From positions 248,001 through 312,000 of the forward strand of contig NZ_JAHLEL010000006.1 of NCBI RefSeq assembly GCF_020131355.1: a stretch of DNA of 64,000 nucleotides, in the 5' to 3' direction. Each line of letters begins with the position of its first letter. Position 1 is the first letter of the stretch. This document shows positions 1-8,761 of this stretch, one piece after another. Origin of the DNA: Pseudonocardia sp. ICBG1293 (GTDB taxonomy: Bacteria > Actinomycetota > Actinomycetes > Mycobacteriales > Pseudonocardiaceae). The notes beneath the pieces are model-generated. The model saw only the letters and a list, made by a program, of their open reading frames with translations, was not told where the DNA came from and did not search any database. The translations under genes and the position numbers were made by a program.

Positions 1-11
1 GGTCCGCCGGG

Positions 12-917
12 GTGCGACGGCCGGGCGAGGTCCCGGAGGGTGCCGCGCGGCCGCAGCGGCGGTCCGGCCGGCCGCGCCCGGCCACCGACGGGCTGTGGCC
101 GCTGGACTGCGGCGTGGCGCGGGGCGGGGCCGACCGCGCGGAGCCCGCTCCCGGAGCGGTGTCGTCCCGGCGGGGGAGCGGCCGGACCGGCTCCGACCCG
201 GCCGGGACCGGCTGCGCCGGCCGCGCGGCCAGGACCGCGTCCGGCACCGCCGGCTCGTCCGGGACCGCCGGCTCGGCCGGGACGGACGGGCCGAGCGCGG
301 CCGGCCCGGGTGGCACCGCAGGTACGGCCGGGACGGCCGGCTGGACCGGGACGGCCGGTCCGACCGGGACCGGCGGCCGGAGCGGGCCCGGCCCGGAGCG
401 GCGCGCGGCGGACGGTCCGCCGCGGTCCCGGCCCGGCGTCCCCGGCCGGGCCGGGCAGGTGGTGCCGCTGCCGAGCGCTCCCGCATCCTCGACCGGCGGT
501 GCCGCCCGCCCGGCCGGTCCGGGGTCCCTCCGGTCGCCTGCGCCCGCCCCGCCGTCGCGGGACGCGCTGGGGTTGCTGCGCCAGGCCGCGGAGCAGCTCG
601 CCGAGGCGCACCGGGAGCTCGAGCCGCTGCGTCGCTACCCGGCGGCCTATCTCGCCGCGCTCCGCGCCGGAGCGGCGGTGCTGGCGATGCGGGCCCGGCC
701 CCGGACCCGCCGTGGTGCCCCGCGCGACGTCTGGCGCCTCCTCGCCGAGGTCGCCCCGGAGCTGGAGGAGTGGGCGGCCTTCTTCGCCGGGTGCTCGCGG
801 CTGCGGATCGAGGCCGAGGCCGGCATCGACCGGCACGTCGACCGGCGCGCCGCCGACGACCTGCTGCGCCAGGCCGAGCAGTTCGTCACCCGGGTGCAGC
901 TGCTGCTGCCGCGGTGA
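12..917 (+). CDS. SAV_6107-type HEPN domain protein (5' end uncertain)
   Basis: The last ~125 residues (about 175-301) match the actinobacterial SAV_6107 HEPN family as I recall it: a helical block with LLRQAAEQLAEAHRELEPLRRY, then AYLAALRAGAAVLAMRARP, then VAPELEEWAAFFAG and a closing DDLLRQAEQFV. HEPN domains are alpha-helical and often nucleic-acid related, but this family has no assigned reaction that I know. Residues 1-170 are low complexity, rich in Thr, Ala, Gly, Pro and Arg, with short TAGTAG-like repeats, and may be a disordered arm. The frame stays open to the left edge, so the gene may start outside the window. In-frame GTGs at 459 and 462 would give only the HEPN part (about 150 residues). 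The neighbour is a convergent ParA-like gene. The domain call is fairly sure; the start is not. Confidence 0.65.
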   Translation: MRRPGEVPEGAARPQRRSGRPRPATDGLWPLDCGVARGGADRAEPAPGAVSSRRGSGRTGSDPAGTGCAGRAARTASGTAGSSGTAGSAGTDGPSAAGPGGTAGTAGTAGWTGTAGPTGTGGRSGPGPERRAADGPPRSRPGVPGRAGQVVPLPSAPASSTGGAARPAGPGSLRSPAPAPPSRDALGLLRQAAEQLAEAHRELEPLRRYPAAYLAALRAGAAVLAMRARPRTRRGAPRDVWRLLAEVAPELEEWAAFFAGCSRLRIEAEAGIDRHVDRRAADDLLRQAEQFVTRVQLLLPR

Positions 918-1001
918 GGAGGGCCGACAGCGGGCGGCGGGCCGTACCGGGGGAGCCGGATGGCCGGGAGCGACCGGGGCCGGGCGCGGGAGCGGAACGT
1001 C

Positions 1002-1832
1002 TCAGGCCGAGGCGGCGGGGCGCGAGGCGCTGCGCAGCACCCGGCCCAGCAGGGCGGTGAACACCGCGGAGATCTCCCGGGCGCCCGGGGTGTCCCACGC
1101 CTGGATCGGCAGGCAGGCGCCCTGGGCCTGCTGGACCGCCGAGCGGTCGGGCAGGACGCTGTTGAACACGAGGGGGCCGAACAGCTCGCGCAGCTCCGAG
1201 ATCCGGAACTCGTGCTCGGTGTTGCGCGGCCGTACCCGGTTGACCAGCACGCCCAATGGCTGCAGGCGGTCGTTGGACCGCTCGCGTTCGGTCTGCACCG
1301 CGTCGAACGCACGTTGCACACCGGACACCGAGAACATCGTCGGGTCGGTCACCAGGATCGCCCGGTCCGCCGCCGACAGCGCGCTGCGGGTCAGCTGCCC
1401 CAGCGACGGCGGGCAGTCCACGATCACCAGCCGGTAGCGCTCCTCGACGGTCTCGGAGCCACCGGACTCGTCGGTGATCAGCTCGCCGGCCAGCCGCTGC
1501 AGTGCGCGGTCGAGCCGATGGAGCTGCGCCGCGCCCGGGTCGGGATGGTTGTGCCGCTCGGTCTGCTCCGCGCCGACCAGCACGTCGAGACCCTCACCCC
1601 ACGCCGACGGCGCGATGGCCCGCTCGACGACCGCGCGGCGCGGCTCGTCCAGCACGTCGGCGACGGTGGCCGTGGTCGGCTCCGGGTCGAGCGCGGTGGT
1701 GGCGTTGGCCTGCGGGTCGAGATCCACCACGAGGGTGGAGACGCCGTGACGCTGCGCTGCGCCGGCCAGACCCAGTGCGACGGTGGTCTTGCCGACGCCA
1801 CCCTTGAGACTGAGCGTGGCGACGACCTGCAC
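1002..1832 (-). CDS. ParA/MinD-family ATPase
   Basis: The 276-residue protein opens with a deviant Walker A motif, LKGGVGKTT, with signature Lys10 and Lys15. It continues with the ParA patterns VDLDPQANATTAL and VIVDCPPSLGQLTRSAL. ParA ATPases form ATP-dependent dimers and position DNA or protein complexes. The usual ParB partner is not next to it, so this looks like an orphan ParA rather than the chromosome-segregation pair, and its cargo is unknown. The GTG at 1832 is chosen because the motif follows directly and a TACGTT box lies 6 nt upstream, suggesting a leaderless mRNA. The reading frame continues upstream but only as the antisense of the methyltransferase gene. Confidence 0.88.
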   Translation of the reverse strand: MQVVATLSLKGGVGKTTVALGLAGAAQRHGVSTLVVDLDPQANATTALDPEPTTATVADVLDEPRRAVVERAIAPSAWGEGLDVLVGAEQTERHNHPDPGAAQLHRLDRALQRLAGELITDESGGSETVEERYRLVIVDCPPSLGQLTRSALSAADRAILVTDPTMFSVSGVQRAFDAVQTERERSNDRLQPLGVLVNRVRPRNTEHEFRISELRELFGPLVFNSVLPDRSAVQQAQGACLPIQAWDTPGAREISAVFTALLGRVLRSASRPAASA

Positions 1833-1838
1833 CCACCC

Positions 1839-1844
1839 AACGTA
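1839..1844 (-). promoter_or_regulatory. -10 box of the ParA-like gene
   Basis: TACGTT on the minus strand ends 6 nt before the GTG start, a spacing expected if transcription starts at the start codon (leaderless mRNA). No clear -35 is seen. Confidence 0.4.
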
Positions 1845-1946
1845 CCGTGCGGTCCGGCGGTGTGGCCGGGCGGAGTCCGTGTGATCGCCCGGCGCCTGCC
1901 GGCGGCCCCGCGACGGGCGGGCGGTCCGCTTCCCGGTGGGGGCCAC

Positions 1947-1952
1947 TAGTCT
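1947..1952 (+). promoter_or_regulatory. -10 box of the methyltransferase gene
   Basis: TAGTCT ends 6 nt before the GTG at 1959. It is one of several TANNNT boxes in this window placed for leaderless transcription. Confidence 0.4.
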
Positions 1953-1958
1953 CGTGCC

Positions 1959-2717
1959 GTGGGATCGCCGACACGGGAGCAGTCCGGAGCAGCGCGCGGT
2001 GCCGCCGTGTTCCGGGTGCTGGACAGGGAGATCGACCGCGTCCGCCGGGACACCGGGGCCGCGCCCCGGGTGCTCGACGTCGGTGGTGGCAGTGGCACCT
2101 GGGCGGTGCCGCTGGCGATCGCCGGCTGCGCGGTCACCGTGGTCGACACGAGCCCCAACGCGCTGGCGACGCTGGCCCGGCGGGCCGACGAGGCCGACGT
2201 CACCGACCGGATCACGCCGGTGAACGGCGACGTCGACACCCTCGCCGACGTCGCGCCGGCCGACGGTGCCGACCTCGTGCTCGGCCACGGGCTGCTCGAG
2301 GTCGTCGACGGCCCGGCACGAGTGCTCGCCGCGCTCGCCGCGGCCGCCGCCCCCGGCGGTGCGGTGTCGGTGCTGACGGTGGGGCGTTACGGCGCGTTCA
2401 TCGGGCGGGTCGCCACCGGCCGGCTCGCCGAGGCCCGTGCCCTGCTGGCCGACCCCGAGGGCCGCACCGGTACCGACGACCGGCTGCTGCGCCGGTTCGA
2501 CGCGCACCGCCTCCGGGAACTCACCGCAGGGACCGGGCGGCTCCGGACGGAGGTGCTGCAGGGCGACGGCACCCTCGAGGCGTGGCTGCCCGGGCCCGGG
2601 CCGGAGGGCGAACCGGCGGGCCGGGACGAGCGCGACGAGCTGGACGCCCTCGCGTCGCAGGTCGGTGCGCTCGCCGAGGTCGCCCCGCGGTTGCATCTGC
2701 TCGCCCGGCGGTACTGA
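1959..2717 (+). CDS. class I SAM-dependent methyltransferase
   Basis: This 252-residue Rossmann-fold methyltransferase has the SAM-binding motif I VLDVGGGSGTWAVPLA near residues 31-46. The acidic motif II residue is in VTVVDTSP, and motif GDVDTLAD follows around residue 90. The layout resembles the SmtA/CmoM group that includes tRNA-modifying enzymes, but the substrate cannot be read from the sequence. The start GTG has no Shine-Dalgarno and sits behind a -10-like box, so the message is probably leaderless. It is divergent from the ParA-like gene, with only 126 nt between the starts. About 300 nt without a gene follow. Confidence 0.85.
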   Translation: MGSPTREQSGAARGAAVFRVLDREIDRVRRDTGAAPRVLDVGGGSGTWAVPLAIAGCAVTVVDTSPNALATLARRADEADVTDRITPVNGDVDTLADVAPADGADLVLGHGLLEVVDGPARVLAALAAAAAPGGAVSVLTVGRYGAFIGRVATGRLAEARALLADPEGRTGTDDRLLRRFDAHRLRELTAGTGRLRTEVLQGDGTLEAWLPGPGPEGEPAGRDERDELDALASQVGALAEVAPRLHLLARRY

Positions 2718-2871
2718 CGCCGGTCTCCGACGGTCGTCGCCCGGCCGCCGTCGGTGACCGGTCGTCCGGCGTTCACCCGGGCGTCCGGCCCCGTCCGGGT
2801 GGGTCTGCGAGGCTCCGCGTGAGCGACGACACGCCGCGCCACGCCGTCCGCTCGACGATCAGCCGAGCGGG

Positions 2872-2900
2872 TTGGACGGTCCGGGTGGTCGCGGCACGAT
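2872..2900 (+). promoter_or_regulatory. candidate promoter in the gap before the DUF3040 gene
   Basis: TTGGAC (2872-2877) and CACGAT (2895-2900) are separated by 17 bp, a sigma70-like arrangement with a weak -10. A TACTCT box at 2909-2914 is an alternative. Nothing else was recognised in the 2718-3017 gap. Confidence 0.25.
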
Positions 2901-3017
2901 TCGCCTCGTACTCTGACATCAGACGCCCAGGTTGGGGCGCCCGTCGTACCGGTCAGGGCGAGGAAGCCCGGACCGGATGCGGCCTACCGTCCGATTACGT
3001 GTGCCGGAGGTGAAGGC

Positions 3018-3428
3018 ATGCCGCTCTCCGAGCACGAGCAGCGCCTGCTCGAACAGATCGAACGCGCCCTCTACCAGGAGGACCCCAAGTTCGCGTCCTC
3101 GGTCAGCGGTAGCCGGCGGAGCAAGCCCGCCCGGCGTCGTCGGATCCAGGGCGCCGTCCTGTTCGTGGTCGGCCTCGTGCTGCTGATCGCGGGGATCCCC
3201 TTCCGGGCCCTCTGGCTCGGTGACCTGCCGATCCTGAGCATCGTCGGTTTCCTCGCCATGCTCGGTGGCGCCCTGCTGGCCGTCACCTCGATCGGCGCCC
3301 GCCGGTGCGGCGAGGAGGCGACGGGGCAGAGCGGGTCCACCCCCAAGGACAAGCAGTCCGGCGAGAGCGGCGGTGGCTTCACCGGCCGTATGGAGGAGCG
3401 CTTCCGGCGCCGCTTCGAACAGGAGTGA
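3018..3428 (+). CDS. DUF3040 family membrane protein
   Basis: The 136-residue protein begins MPLSEHEQRLLEQIERAL, the typical N-terminus of the actinobacterial DUF3040 family. Two membrane helices follow (roughly residues 48-66 and 76-93) and then a hydrophilic tail of Ser, Gly, Lys and Arg ending RMEERFRRRFEQE. A clear Shine-Dalgarno, GGAGGTGA, precedes the ATG. The family is widespread in actinobacteria near the division cluster, but no biochemical function is established to my knowledge. It is monocistronic here, closed by a strong hairpin. Confidence 0.88.
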   Translation: MPLSEHEQRLLEQIERALYQEDPKFASSVSGSRRSKPARRRRIQGAVLFVVGLVLLIAGIPFRALWLGDLPILSIVGFLAMLGGALLAVTSIGARRCGEEATGQSGSTPKDKQSGESGGGFTGRMEERFRRRFEQE

Positions 3429-3462
3429 CACCGGGCGGCCCTGCGGCCGCCCGCGCGACGCC

Positions 3463-3501
3463 CGGCGGGGCGGGACACCGACTCGGTGTCCCGCCCCGCC
3501 G
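3463..3501 (+). terminator. strong hairpin after the DUF3040 gene
   Basis: A perfect inverted repeat has 19-nt arms (CGGCGGGGCGGGACACCGA and its complement) separated by a single C. There is no U-tract, as is common in high-G+C actinobacteria. A smaller GGCGGCC/GGCCGCC hairpin precedes it at about 3435-3451. Confidence 0.7.
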
Positions 3502-3631
3502 TCGTCCGTCGGGCCCCGGTGTCCCGACACCGGTGGGGCGTGCGGCGTCGCCTCCGTCGGGAGCCGGGCACACCCGGGGACCCTCTCTGCATCCGACCGC
3601 GCGCGGCCACGGTCCGGGCTGGACCGACCTA

Positions 3632-3880
3632 CCCGGCCCAGCCCGGCCCGGCCCGGCCCAGCCCGGACCGGCCCGGCCCGGCCCAGCCTGGCCCAGCCCG
3701 GCCCAGCCCGGCCCAGCCCGGCCCGGCCCGGCTCAGCCCGGACCAGCTCAGCCCAGCCCGGACCAGCTCAGCCCAGCCCGGACCAGCCCAGCCCGGACCA
3801 GCCCAGCCCGGACCGGCCCAGCCCCGCCCGACCGGCTCAGCCCGGACCGACCGGTTCAGCTGGGCCCGGTTCGGCCCGGC
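3632..3880. repeat. pentanucleotide satellite (CCCGG/CCCAG/CTCAG/ACCAG)
   Basis: About 240 bp are built from 5-bp units of the form NCCNG, mostly CCCGG and CCCAG with ACCGG, ACCAG and CTCAG variants. The units group into higher-order 15-20 bp blocks such as AGCCCGGACC. It lies between the convergent DUF3040 and transglutaminase genes, so no coding role is likely. The rest of 3429-3979 holds the terminator above and otherwise nothing I recognise. Confidence 0.85.
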
Positions 3881-3979
3881 CGGGGGCGGCCCAGCGGGGG
3901 AGCGGACCTGCGGGGGCCGGCCGTCCGGGATCGGGATCGGGCGGGGACCGCGCCGGTTCGGATCGCCGCCGGAACGGGC

Positions 3980-6331
3980 TCAGCGGCGCTCGGCGGGCTC
4001 CTCGGACGCGCTCGGGGCGGCACCGTCCCCGTCGGCGGTCGGGTCCTCGCCGGACGGACGCCGGCCACGCCGGACCGCCTCCGGTACCACCGAGGGCGGC
4101 AGCACCCGGGCCCGCAACGACGCCCCGCCGGCCGCGATCGCCGTTCGCACCTCGTCGACCAGGCCGTCGAGGGTGCCCGGCCCGGGCAGCATCCCGCCGT
4201 ACCAGCTCGCCTCGACCCGGCCAGCCAGCTCCCGCAGCGCCTCGGCGGGGCGCCCGGACAGGCCGTGCCGCTCGATGATGCGGTCGGCCGCCGCCCGGAC
4301 GGTGTCGCCGGGTGGCACCGGGACCCCGTGGTCACGGGACACGGCGAGGACCTCGTCCCACGCCGCCGCCGCCGCGCCGTCACCACCGGCCCGGGCCAGA
4401 CCGGCCCGGCGGGAGTACTGGCGCCGTCGCCACAGGCCCGGGGTCAGCACGACCGCGAGCGCCGCGGCCGCCAGCAGCAGTGCGACGACCACCGGCCACC
4501 ACGACCCGACCGCGGACGCCGGCCGGTCGGCCGCCTGCTCCTCGGCGGGCGGGGGCTCCGGGGTGGGGCCGCCCGCCTCCGGGGGCGGCGGGGTCGCGGA
4601 CGGCTCGGGCTGCGGGGTCTGCTCCGCGGCGGGCGCACCGCCGTCCTGCTCGCGGGCCTGCTGGACGTAGGCCGGGTCGATGGTGCGGCCGTCGGCGAGC
4701 GGGGTCGGGTCGAAGGTCAGCCAGCCGTAGTCGGGGAACCAGGCCTCGACCCAGGCGTGCGCGTCCTCGGTGGTGATCGTGCGCGCCCCGGTGCCGTCCG
4801 CGTCGCCTGCGGTGAAGCCGACCGCGACCCGGGCCGGGACGTCGACGGCACGCAGCATGACCGCCATCGCCGAGGCGTACTGCTCGCAGTAGCCGGTGCG
4901 GCCCCGGGTCAGGAAGTCGACCAGCGCGTCGCCGTTGCCGCCGGGCGCGGTCGCCAGGCTGTAGGTGAACGGGGAGCCGGGCCCGGTGAAGTGGTCCTCC
5001 AGCGCCATCGCCCGGTCGAACGGCGTCGTGGCACCGGCGGTCACCTCACGGGCGATCGCGGTGACCCGCGGGTCGACGCCCGCGGTGTCGAGGTAGCTCC
5101 GGTCGACCGTCACCGGTCCGGACGCCGCGCGCAGCTGGTCGGCCGAGGGCTCGGGCAGCCGCATCGACTGGGTCCAGCCGTCCTCGGACTGGGCGCGCTC
5201 GCTGTAGACGATGCCGCCCGCGGTGTCGTAGGCCCAGCTCGGGGAGCCCACCGTGATCCGGGTCGGGTCGCCGAACACCGGCAGCCAGTAGTCGTGGAAG
5301 CCCAGGTTCTCGACCTGCACGTCCTGCGACGCGGCCGGCCCGGACGTCGACGGCGGGAGCGGACCGGTCAGTGGCACCCCCGGCAGCGGCCGGTCGGCCT
5401 TCCAGCCCTCCTGCGGCACGTAGGTCTGCAGGGTGAGGGCACGCAGGTAGGTCGGGGTCTGCAGGCCGCGGACCCCGAACAGCGGCCGCGGCTCGCTGCG
5501 GGTCAGCTGGCCGCGCAGCGAGGTGAACGGGTTCAGCCCGATCGAACCGTCGGCGTCGCCGCCGGTCCCGCCGGTGGCGTCGAAGCGACCCGAGGTGCCC
5601 ACCGACGACGTCAGCAGCCCCACCAGCAGCGACCCGACGACGGCGACCGCGACGACCGCGGCCCCCGCCGGGAGCTGACGCAACCGGTCCGGGCGCAGGA
5701 GCAGCAGCACGCCGTAGCCGAGCGTCGCCGCGACCACGGTCCACCAGGGCAACAGCTCCGGCTGCAGCGCCGTCGGCACCGCGAACACCACCAACAGCGG
5801 CACCCCGGCCGCGGCCGGGGCGGCGACGGTCACCGCCAGGCCGAACACGGCGATCGCGATCGTGCCGAACCCGAGGGTGACCAGCAGCAGGATCTCCGGG
5901 CTCGCCGCGACGGGGGGCAGCCCGGTGTCGATCTGCTGTCCGGCGCCGCCCAGCAGCCCCGACAGCTCCGCGAACGCGGTGGGCCCCGGGACCACGCCCA
6001 GCACGCCGCTGCCGGTGAACCATCCGGTGACCAGCAGGACCAGGGCGAGCAGCTGCCCCGGGGCGACCAGCCAGGCCCGGACCGGCAGCAGCAGCCCACC
6101 GACCAGCGCGACCAGCACGACCGCGGCGGCGGCGTGGGCGAACCAGGCGGCCCCCTGCACCACCGAGCTCATCGCCGACCCGGCGAGCAGCACCGCCACC
6201 ACCGTCGCGACCGGGCCCAGCACGACCGTCCAGGCGGGTCCGCCCGGTGCCCGGCCCGGGGGTGCGGTGTCGGCGACCGGCGCGGCGGCCGGGGGCGCGG
6301 GCCGGACGGGGGGACGGGTCGGTGCGCTCAT
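3980..6331 (-). CDS. DUF3488/transglutaminase-like membrane protein (TgpA type)
   Basis: The 783-residue protein has an N-terminal block of about six to seven membrane helices (residues ~30-250, DUF3488). A periplasmic-side transglutaminase-like domain follows, with the Cys-His-Asp triad visible: Cys482 in GYCEQYASAM, His525 in DAHAWVEAWF and Asp541 in FDPTP. After a Pro/Glu-rich stretch come one more helix and a C-terminal DUF4129-like tail (AWDEVLAVSRDHGV, ASWYGGM). TgpA-like proteins are usually encoded with MoxR and DUF58 partners, as here; their substrates are poorly known. The ATG at 6331 overlaps the upstream stop by 4 nt (ATGA), so translation is coupled. An open frame further upstream is the antisense of DUF58. 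Confidence 0.92.
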   Translation of the reverse strand: MSAPTRPPVRPAPPAAAPVADTAPPGRAPGGPAWTVVLGPVATVVAVLLAGSAMSSVVQGAAWFAHAAAAVVLVALVGGLLLPVRAWLVAPGQLLALVLLVTGWFTGSGVLGVVPGPTAFAELSGLLGGAGQQIDTGLPPVAASPEILLLVTLGFGTIAIAVFGLAVTVAAPAAAGVPLLVVFAVPTALQPELLPWWTVVAATLGYGVLLLLRPDRLRQLPAGAAVVAVAVVGSLLVGLLTSSVGTSGRFDATGGTGGDADGSIGLNPFTSLRGQLTRSEPRPLFGVRGLQTPTYLRALTLQTYVPQEGWKADRPLPGVPLTGPLPPSTSGPAASQDVQVENLGFHDYWLPVFGDPTRITVGSPSWAYDTAGGIVYSERAQSEDGWTQSMRLPEPSADQLRAASGPVTVDRSYLDTAGVDPRVTAIAREVTAGATTPFDRAMALEDHFTGPGSPFTYSLATAPGGNGDALVDFLTRGRTGYCEQYASAMAVMLRAVDVPARVAVGFTAGDADGTGARTITTEDAHAWVEAWFPDYGWLTFDPTPLADGRTIDPAYVQQAREQDGGAPAAEQTPQPEPSATPPPPEAGGPTPEPPPAEEQAADRPASAVGSWWPVVVALLLAAAALAVVLTPGLWRRRQYSRRAGLARAGGDGAAAAAWDEVLAVSRDHGVPVPPGDTVRAAADRIIERHGLSGRPAEALRELAGRVEASWYGGMLPGPGTLDGLVDEVRTAIAAGGASLRARVLPPSVVPEAVRRGRRPSGEDPTADGDGAAPSASEEPAERR

Positions 6332-7692
6332 CCGGTCGCCCCCGCGAGGCCGGGCGTGCCGCAGGCGTCGGCCCAGGCCCGCTGGACGGTCGTGTCGGAG
6401 GTGACGACGGTGGCGTGCCACCCCGCCCGGCGCAACGCCGCCGCCGCGACCGACGCCGGCCGGGACCGCGTCGCGGCCGACCAGGAGTCGACGTCGAGCA
6501 GGACGGCGTGTCCGCCGCGCGGCCACGCCGAGACCAGGGCGGTGACGTCCTGGGGGGCGGTCCCGCCGAGCACCGCGAGCACGCCCTCGGGGTGCCCGGG
6601 GCCCGGGCCGGGGGCGGTGAACCCGGTGCTGGCGGAGGGGCGCAGCACCGCGAGCGACTCCAGCCGCGGTGGGACGGCGTCCGCGCCGGTCACGCCGGGC
6701 GGCACGTCGCCGACGGTGTCGCCGGACTCGTCGACCAGCGCGACGGCCTCGCCGCGCTGCAGCAGGTGCACCGCGACACTGGCGGTGAAGGCCACCGCCC
6801 ACTCCAGGCTGGAGGCGGGCCCGTGGCCGCGGTGGGCGCTGTCGCGCCGGTCGATCAGCAGCGTGACGCCGGACGGGTCGGGCCGGTCGTCGAGGCGGAC
6901 CATCAGCTCGTCGCGCCGGGCGCTGGAGCGCCAGTGCACACGGCGTAGCTCGTCGCCCTGGCGGTAGGGACGGATCAGCACGTCCGGGGTGCCGGGGCCG
7001 GGGCGGCTGCCGCCCTCGGCGCCGCGTCCGGCCGCGGTGGAGGTCAGCGCCGGGCGCCCGGTCAGCGGGGTGACCCGGGGCAGGACCAGCAGCCGGTCGG
7101 CGGGCAGCAGGTCGTGCCGGAACTCGGCCAGGCCGAGTGCGTCGGTGCCGCGGCCGCGCAGCGGGCCGATCCGGTAGGCACCGCGGACCGCGGGCCGCAC
7201 CGGGTAGCCGACCCGGGCACCGCGGCGGCCGAGCCGGTGCACGGTGAACCGCGGCGGATAGCGGTCGGCGGGGCCGGCGGCGTCGGGCACGTGGTCGGCG
7301 ATCCGCAGCGCACCCAGCAGCGCCCCGCCGGCGATCCGCAGCAGCACGGTGCCCGCGCCGCCCGCCTCCAGGCGGGCCGGTTCCAGGGTGCGCCCCACCT
7401 GCAGCGAACGACGTGACCGCAGCGCGACGACGAGGGCGAGCAGCGGCAGGAGCAGCACGAACGCGCCGATCCGCACGAGGTCACGCTCGTCGAGCGCGAT
7501 CGCCGAGACGACCATCGCGGCGCCGCCGGCGAGCAGACAGCGCCCGCGCACGGTCAGCCCGGCGCGCCGTTCCCGGCGCGGCGCGCCTCCGGTGGCGAGC
7601 GGCGCCGGCGACGAGCCGGGCGCCCCGGTCGCGGCCGGGTCGCCGGGCTCGGTGGGAGCCGGTGCCTCCGGGGGCGGCGCGGTCGGCGCCAT
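6328..7692 (-). CDS. DUF58 domain protein
   Basis: This 454-residue protein has a proline/alanine-rich cytoplasmic N-terminus (1-45), two closely spaced membrane helices (about 50-90), and a long domain containing the DUF58 hallmark IRPYRQGDELRRVHWRSSARRDELMVR. A von Willebrand A-like region (VTLLIDRRDSAH) follows. DUF58 proteins are thought to act as adaptors or chaperone partners of MoxR ATPases. The ATG lies 1 nt after the moxR stop, and the 3' end overlaps the transglutaminase gene, so the three form a tight operon. Confidence 0.92.
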   Translation of the reverse strand: MAPTAPPPEAPAPTEPGDPAATGAPGSSPAPLATGGAPRRERRAGLTVRGRCLLAGGAAMVVSAIALDERDLVRIGAFVLLLPLLALVVALRSRRSLQVGRTLEPARLEAGGAGTVLLRIAGGALLGALRIADHVPDAAGPADRYPPRFTVHRLGRRGARVGYPVRPAVRGAYRIGPLRGRGTDALGLAEFRHDLLPADRLLVLPRVTPLTGRPALTSTAAGRGAEGGSRPGPGTPDVLIRPYRQGDELRRVHWRSSARRDELMVRLDDRPDPSGVTLLIDRRDSAHRGHGPASSLEWAVAFTASVAVHLLQRGEAVALVDESGDTVGDVPPGVTGADAVPPRLESLAVLRPSASTGFTAPGPGPGHPEGVLAVLGGTAPQDVTALVSAWPRGGHAVLLDVDSWSAATRSRPASVAAAALRRAGWHATVVTSDTTVQRAWADACGTPGLAGATG

Positions 7693-7693
7693 C

Positions 7694-8761
7694 TCAGCCC
7701 CGCGGCGGGGACGGCACCGCGACCCGCGCGACGGCGGCCCGCACCAGATCCGCCGGGGTCCGGCGGGCCGCGACCCCCTCGGGGCCGAGCACCAGCCGGT
7801 GCGCGAGGACCGGCACGGCGACGGCCTGGACGTCGTCGGGGACGACGTAGCCGCGCCCGGCGGTGGCCGCCCACGCGCGGGCGGCGCGCAGCAGGTGCAG
7901 TGTCGCGCGCGGCGACGCGCCGAGGCGGACCTCGGGCAGCCGCCGGGTCGCGCCGACGACCTCGACGCAGTAGCGGCGTACCTCCGCGGCGGTGTGCAGA
8001 CCGCGCACCCCGGCGACCATCGACCGCAGCGTGCGCAGGTCGGTGACCGGCCGCAGCCGCTCCAGCGGGTCGGTCGAGCCGTGCTCCTCGAGCATCGCGA
8101 GCTCGGCCGCCGGGTCGGGGTAGCCGACCGAGACCCGGACCGTGAACCGGTCCTGCTGGGCCTCGGGCAGCGGGTAGGTGCCGTCCATCTCCACCGGGTT
8201 CTGGGTGGCGACGACCATGAACGGGTCACCGAGCGGGTAGGTGCCGCCGTCGACGGTCACCTGGTGCTCGGCCATGCACTCCAGCAGCGCGGACTGCGTC
8301 TTCGGCGAGGCACGGTTGATCTCGTCGGCGATCACGACGTTGGCGAACACCGGTCCGGGCCGGAACTCGAACTCCGAGGTCTGCCGGTTGTAGACCGAGG
8401 AGCCGGTGATGTCGCCGGGCAGCAGGTCCGGGGTGAACTGCACCCGGCTCACCGCCCCGTCGACGGCCCGGGCGAGTGCCTTGGCCAGCGTGGTCTTGCC
8501 GACGCCCGGCACGTCCTCGACGAGCAGGTGCCCCTCGGCGAGCATCGCGACCAGGGCCAGCCGGATGGTGTCGGGCTTACCGACGATGATCCGCGCCATC
8601 GCGGCGGCGATCCGGCCCGCCGTGTCGGCGACGGCGGCGGCGTCCATCGGCTCGGGCGCGTAACCGGGGTGCGCACCGCTGAGGTCGGCCCGGCGGACGG
8701 GCCCACCGGACGGCGACGGGACGGGTGGCACGGAGGGCGCGGACGGCGCGCTCGAGGACAA
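7694..8761 (-). CDS. MoxR-family AAA+ ATPase
   Basis: The 355-residue AAA+ protein has Walker A GVGKTTLAKA (Lys89), Walker B VVIADEINRA, and the MoxR sequence TQSALLECMAEHQVTVDG. The sensor region VVATQNPVEMDGTYPLPEAQQDRF follows. MoxR ATPases act as chaperone-like factors that mature or activate enzyme complexes, usually together with DUF58/VWA proteins. The start chosen is TTG at 8761, preceded by AGGAGG (8766-8771) at the short spacing of 4 nt; an ATG 38 codons later is the fallback. It is first in the minus-strand operon and divergent from mraZ across about 515 nt. Confidence 0.93.
   Translation of the reverse strand: MSSSAPSAPSVPPVPSPSGGPVRRADLSGAHPGYAPEPMDAAAVADTAGRIAAAMARIIVGKPDTIRLALVAMLAEGHLLVEDVPGVGKTTLAKALARAVDGAVSRVQFTPDLLPGDITGSSVYNRQTSEFEFRPGPVFANVVIADEINRASPKTQSALLECMAEHQVTVDGGTYPLGDPFMVVATQNPVEMDGTYPLPEAQQDRFTVRVSVGYPDPAAELAMLEEHGSTDPLERLRPVTDLRTLRSMVAGVRGLHTAAEVRRYCVEVVGATRRLPEVRLGASPRATLHLLRAARAWAATAGRGYVVPDDVQAVAVPVLAHRLVLGPEGVAARRTPADLVRAAVARVAVPSPPRG

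Noticed and set aside
3632..3880. Proline-rich coding repeat
   Set aside because: The pentamers translate as Pro/Ala/Gly in several frames, but the block lies between two convergent stop codons and after a terminator.
3305..6967. A 1220-codon plus-strand open frame
   Set aside because: It is the antisense of the transglutaminase and DUF58 genes plus the pentamer satellite. It has no recognisable domain, and its composition is typical of shadow frames in high-G+C DNA.
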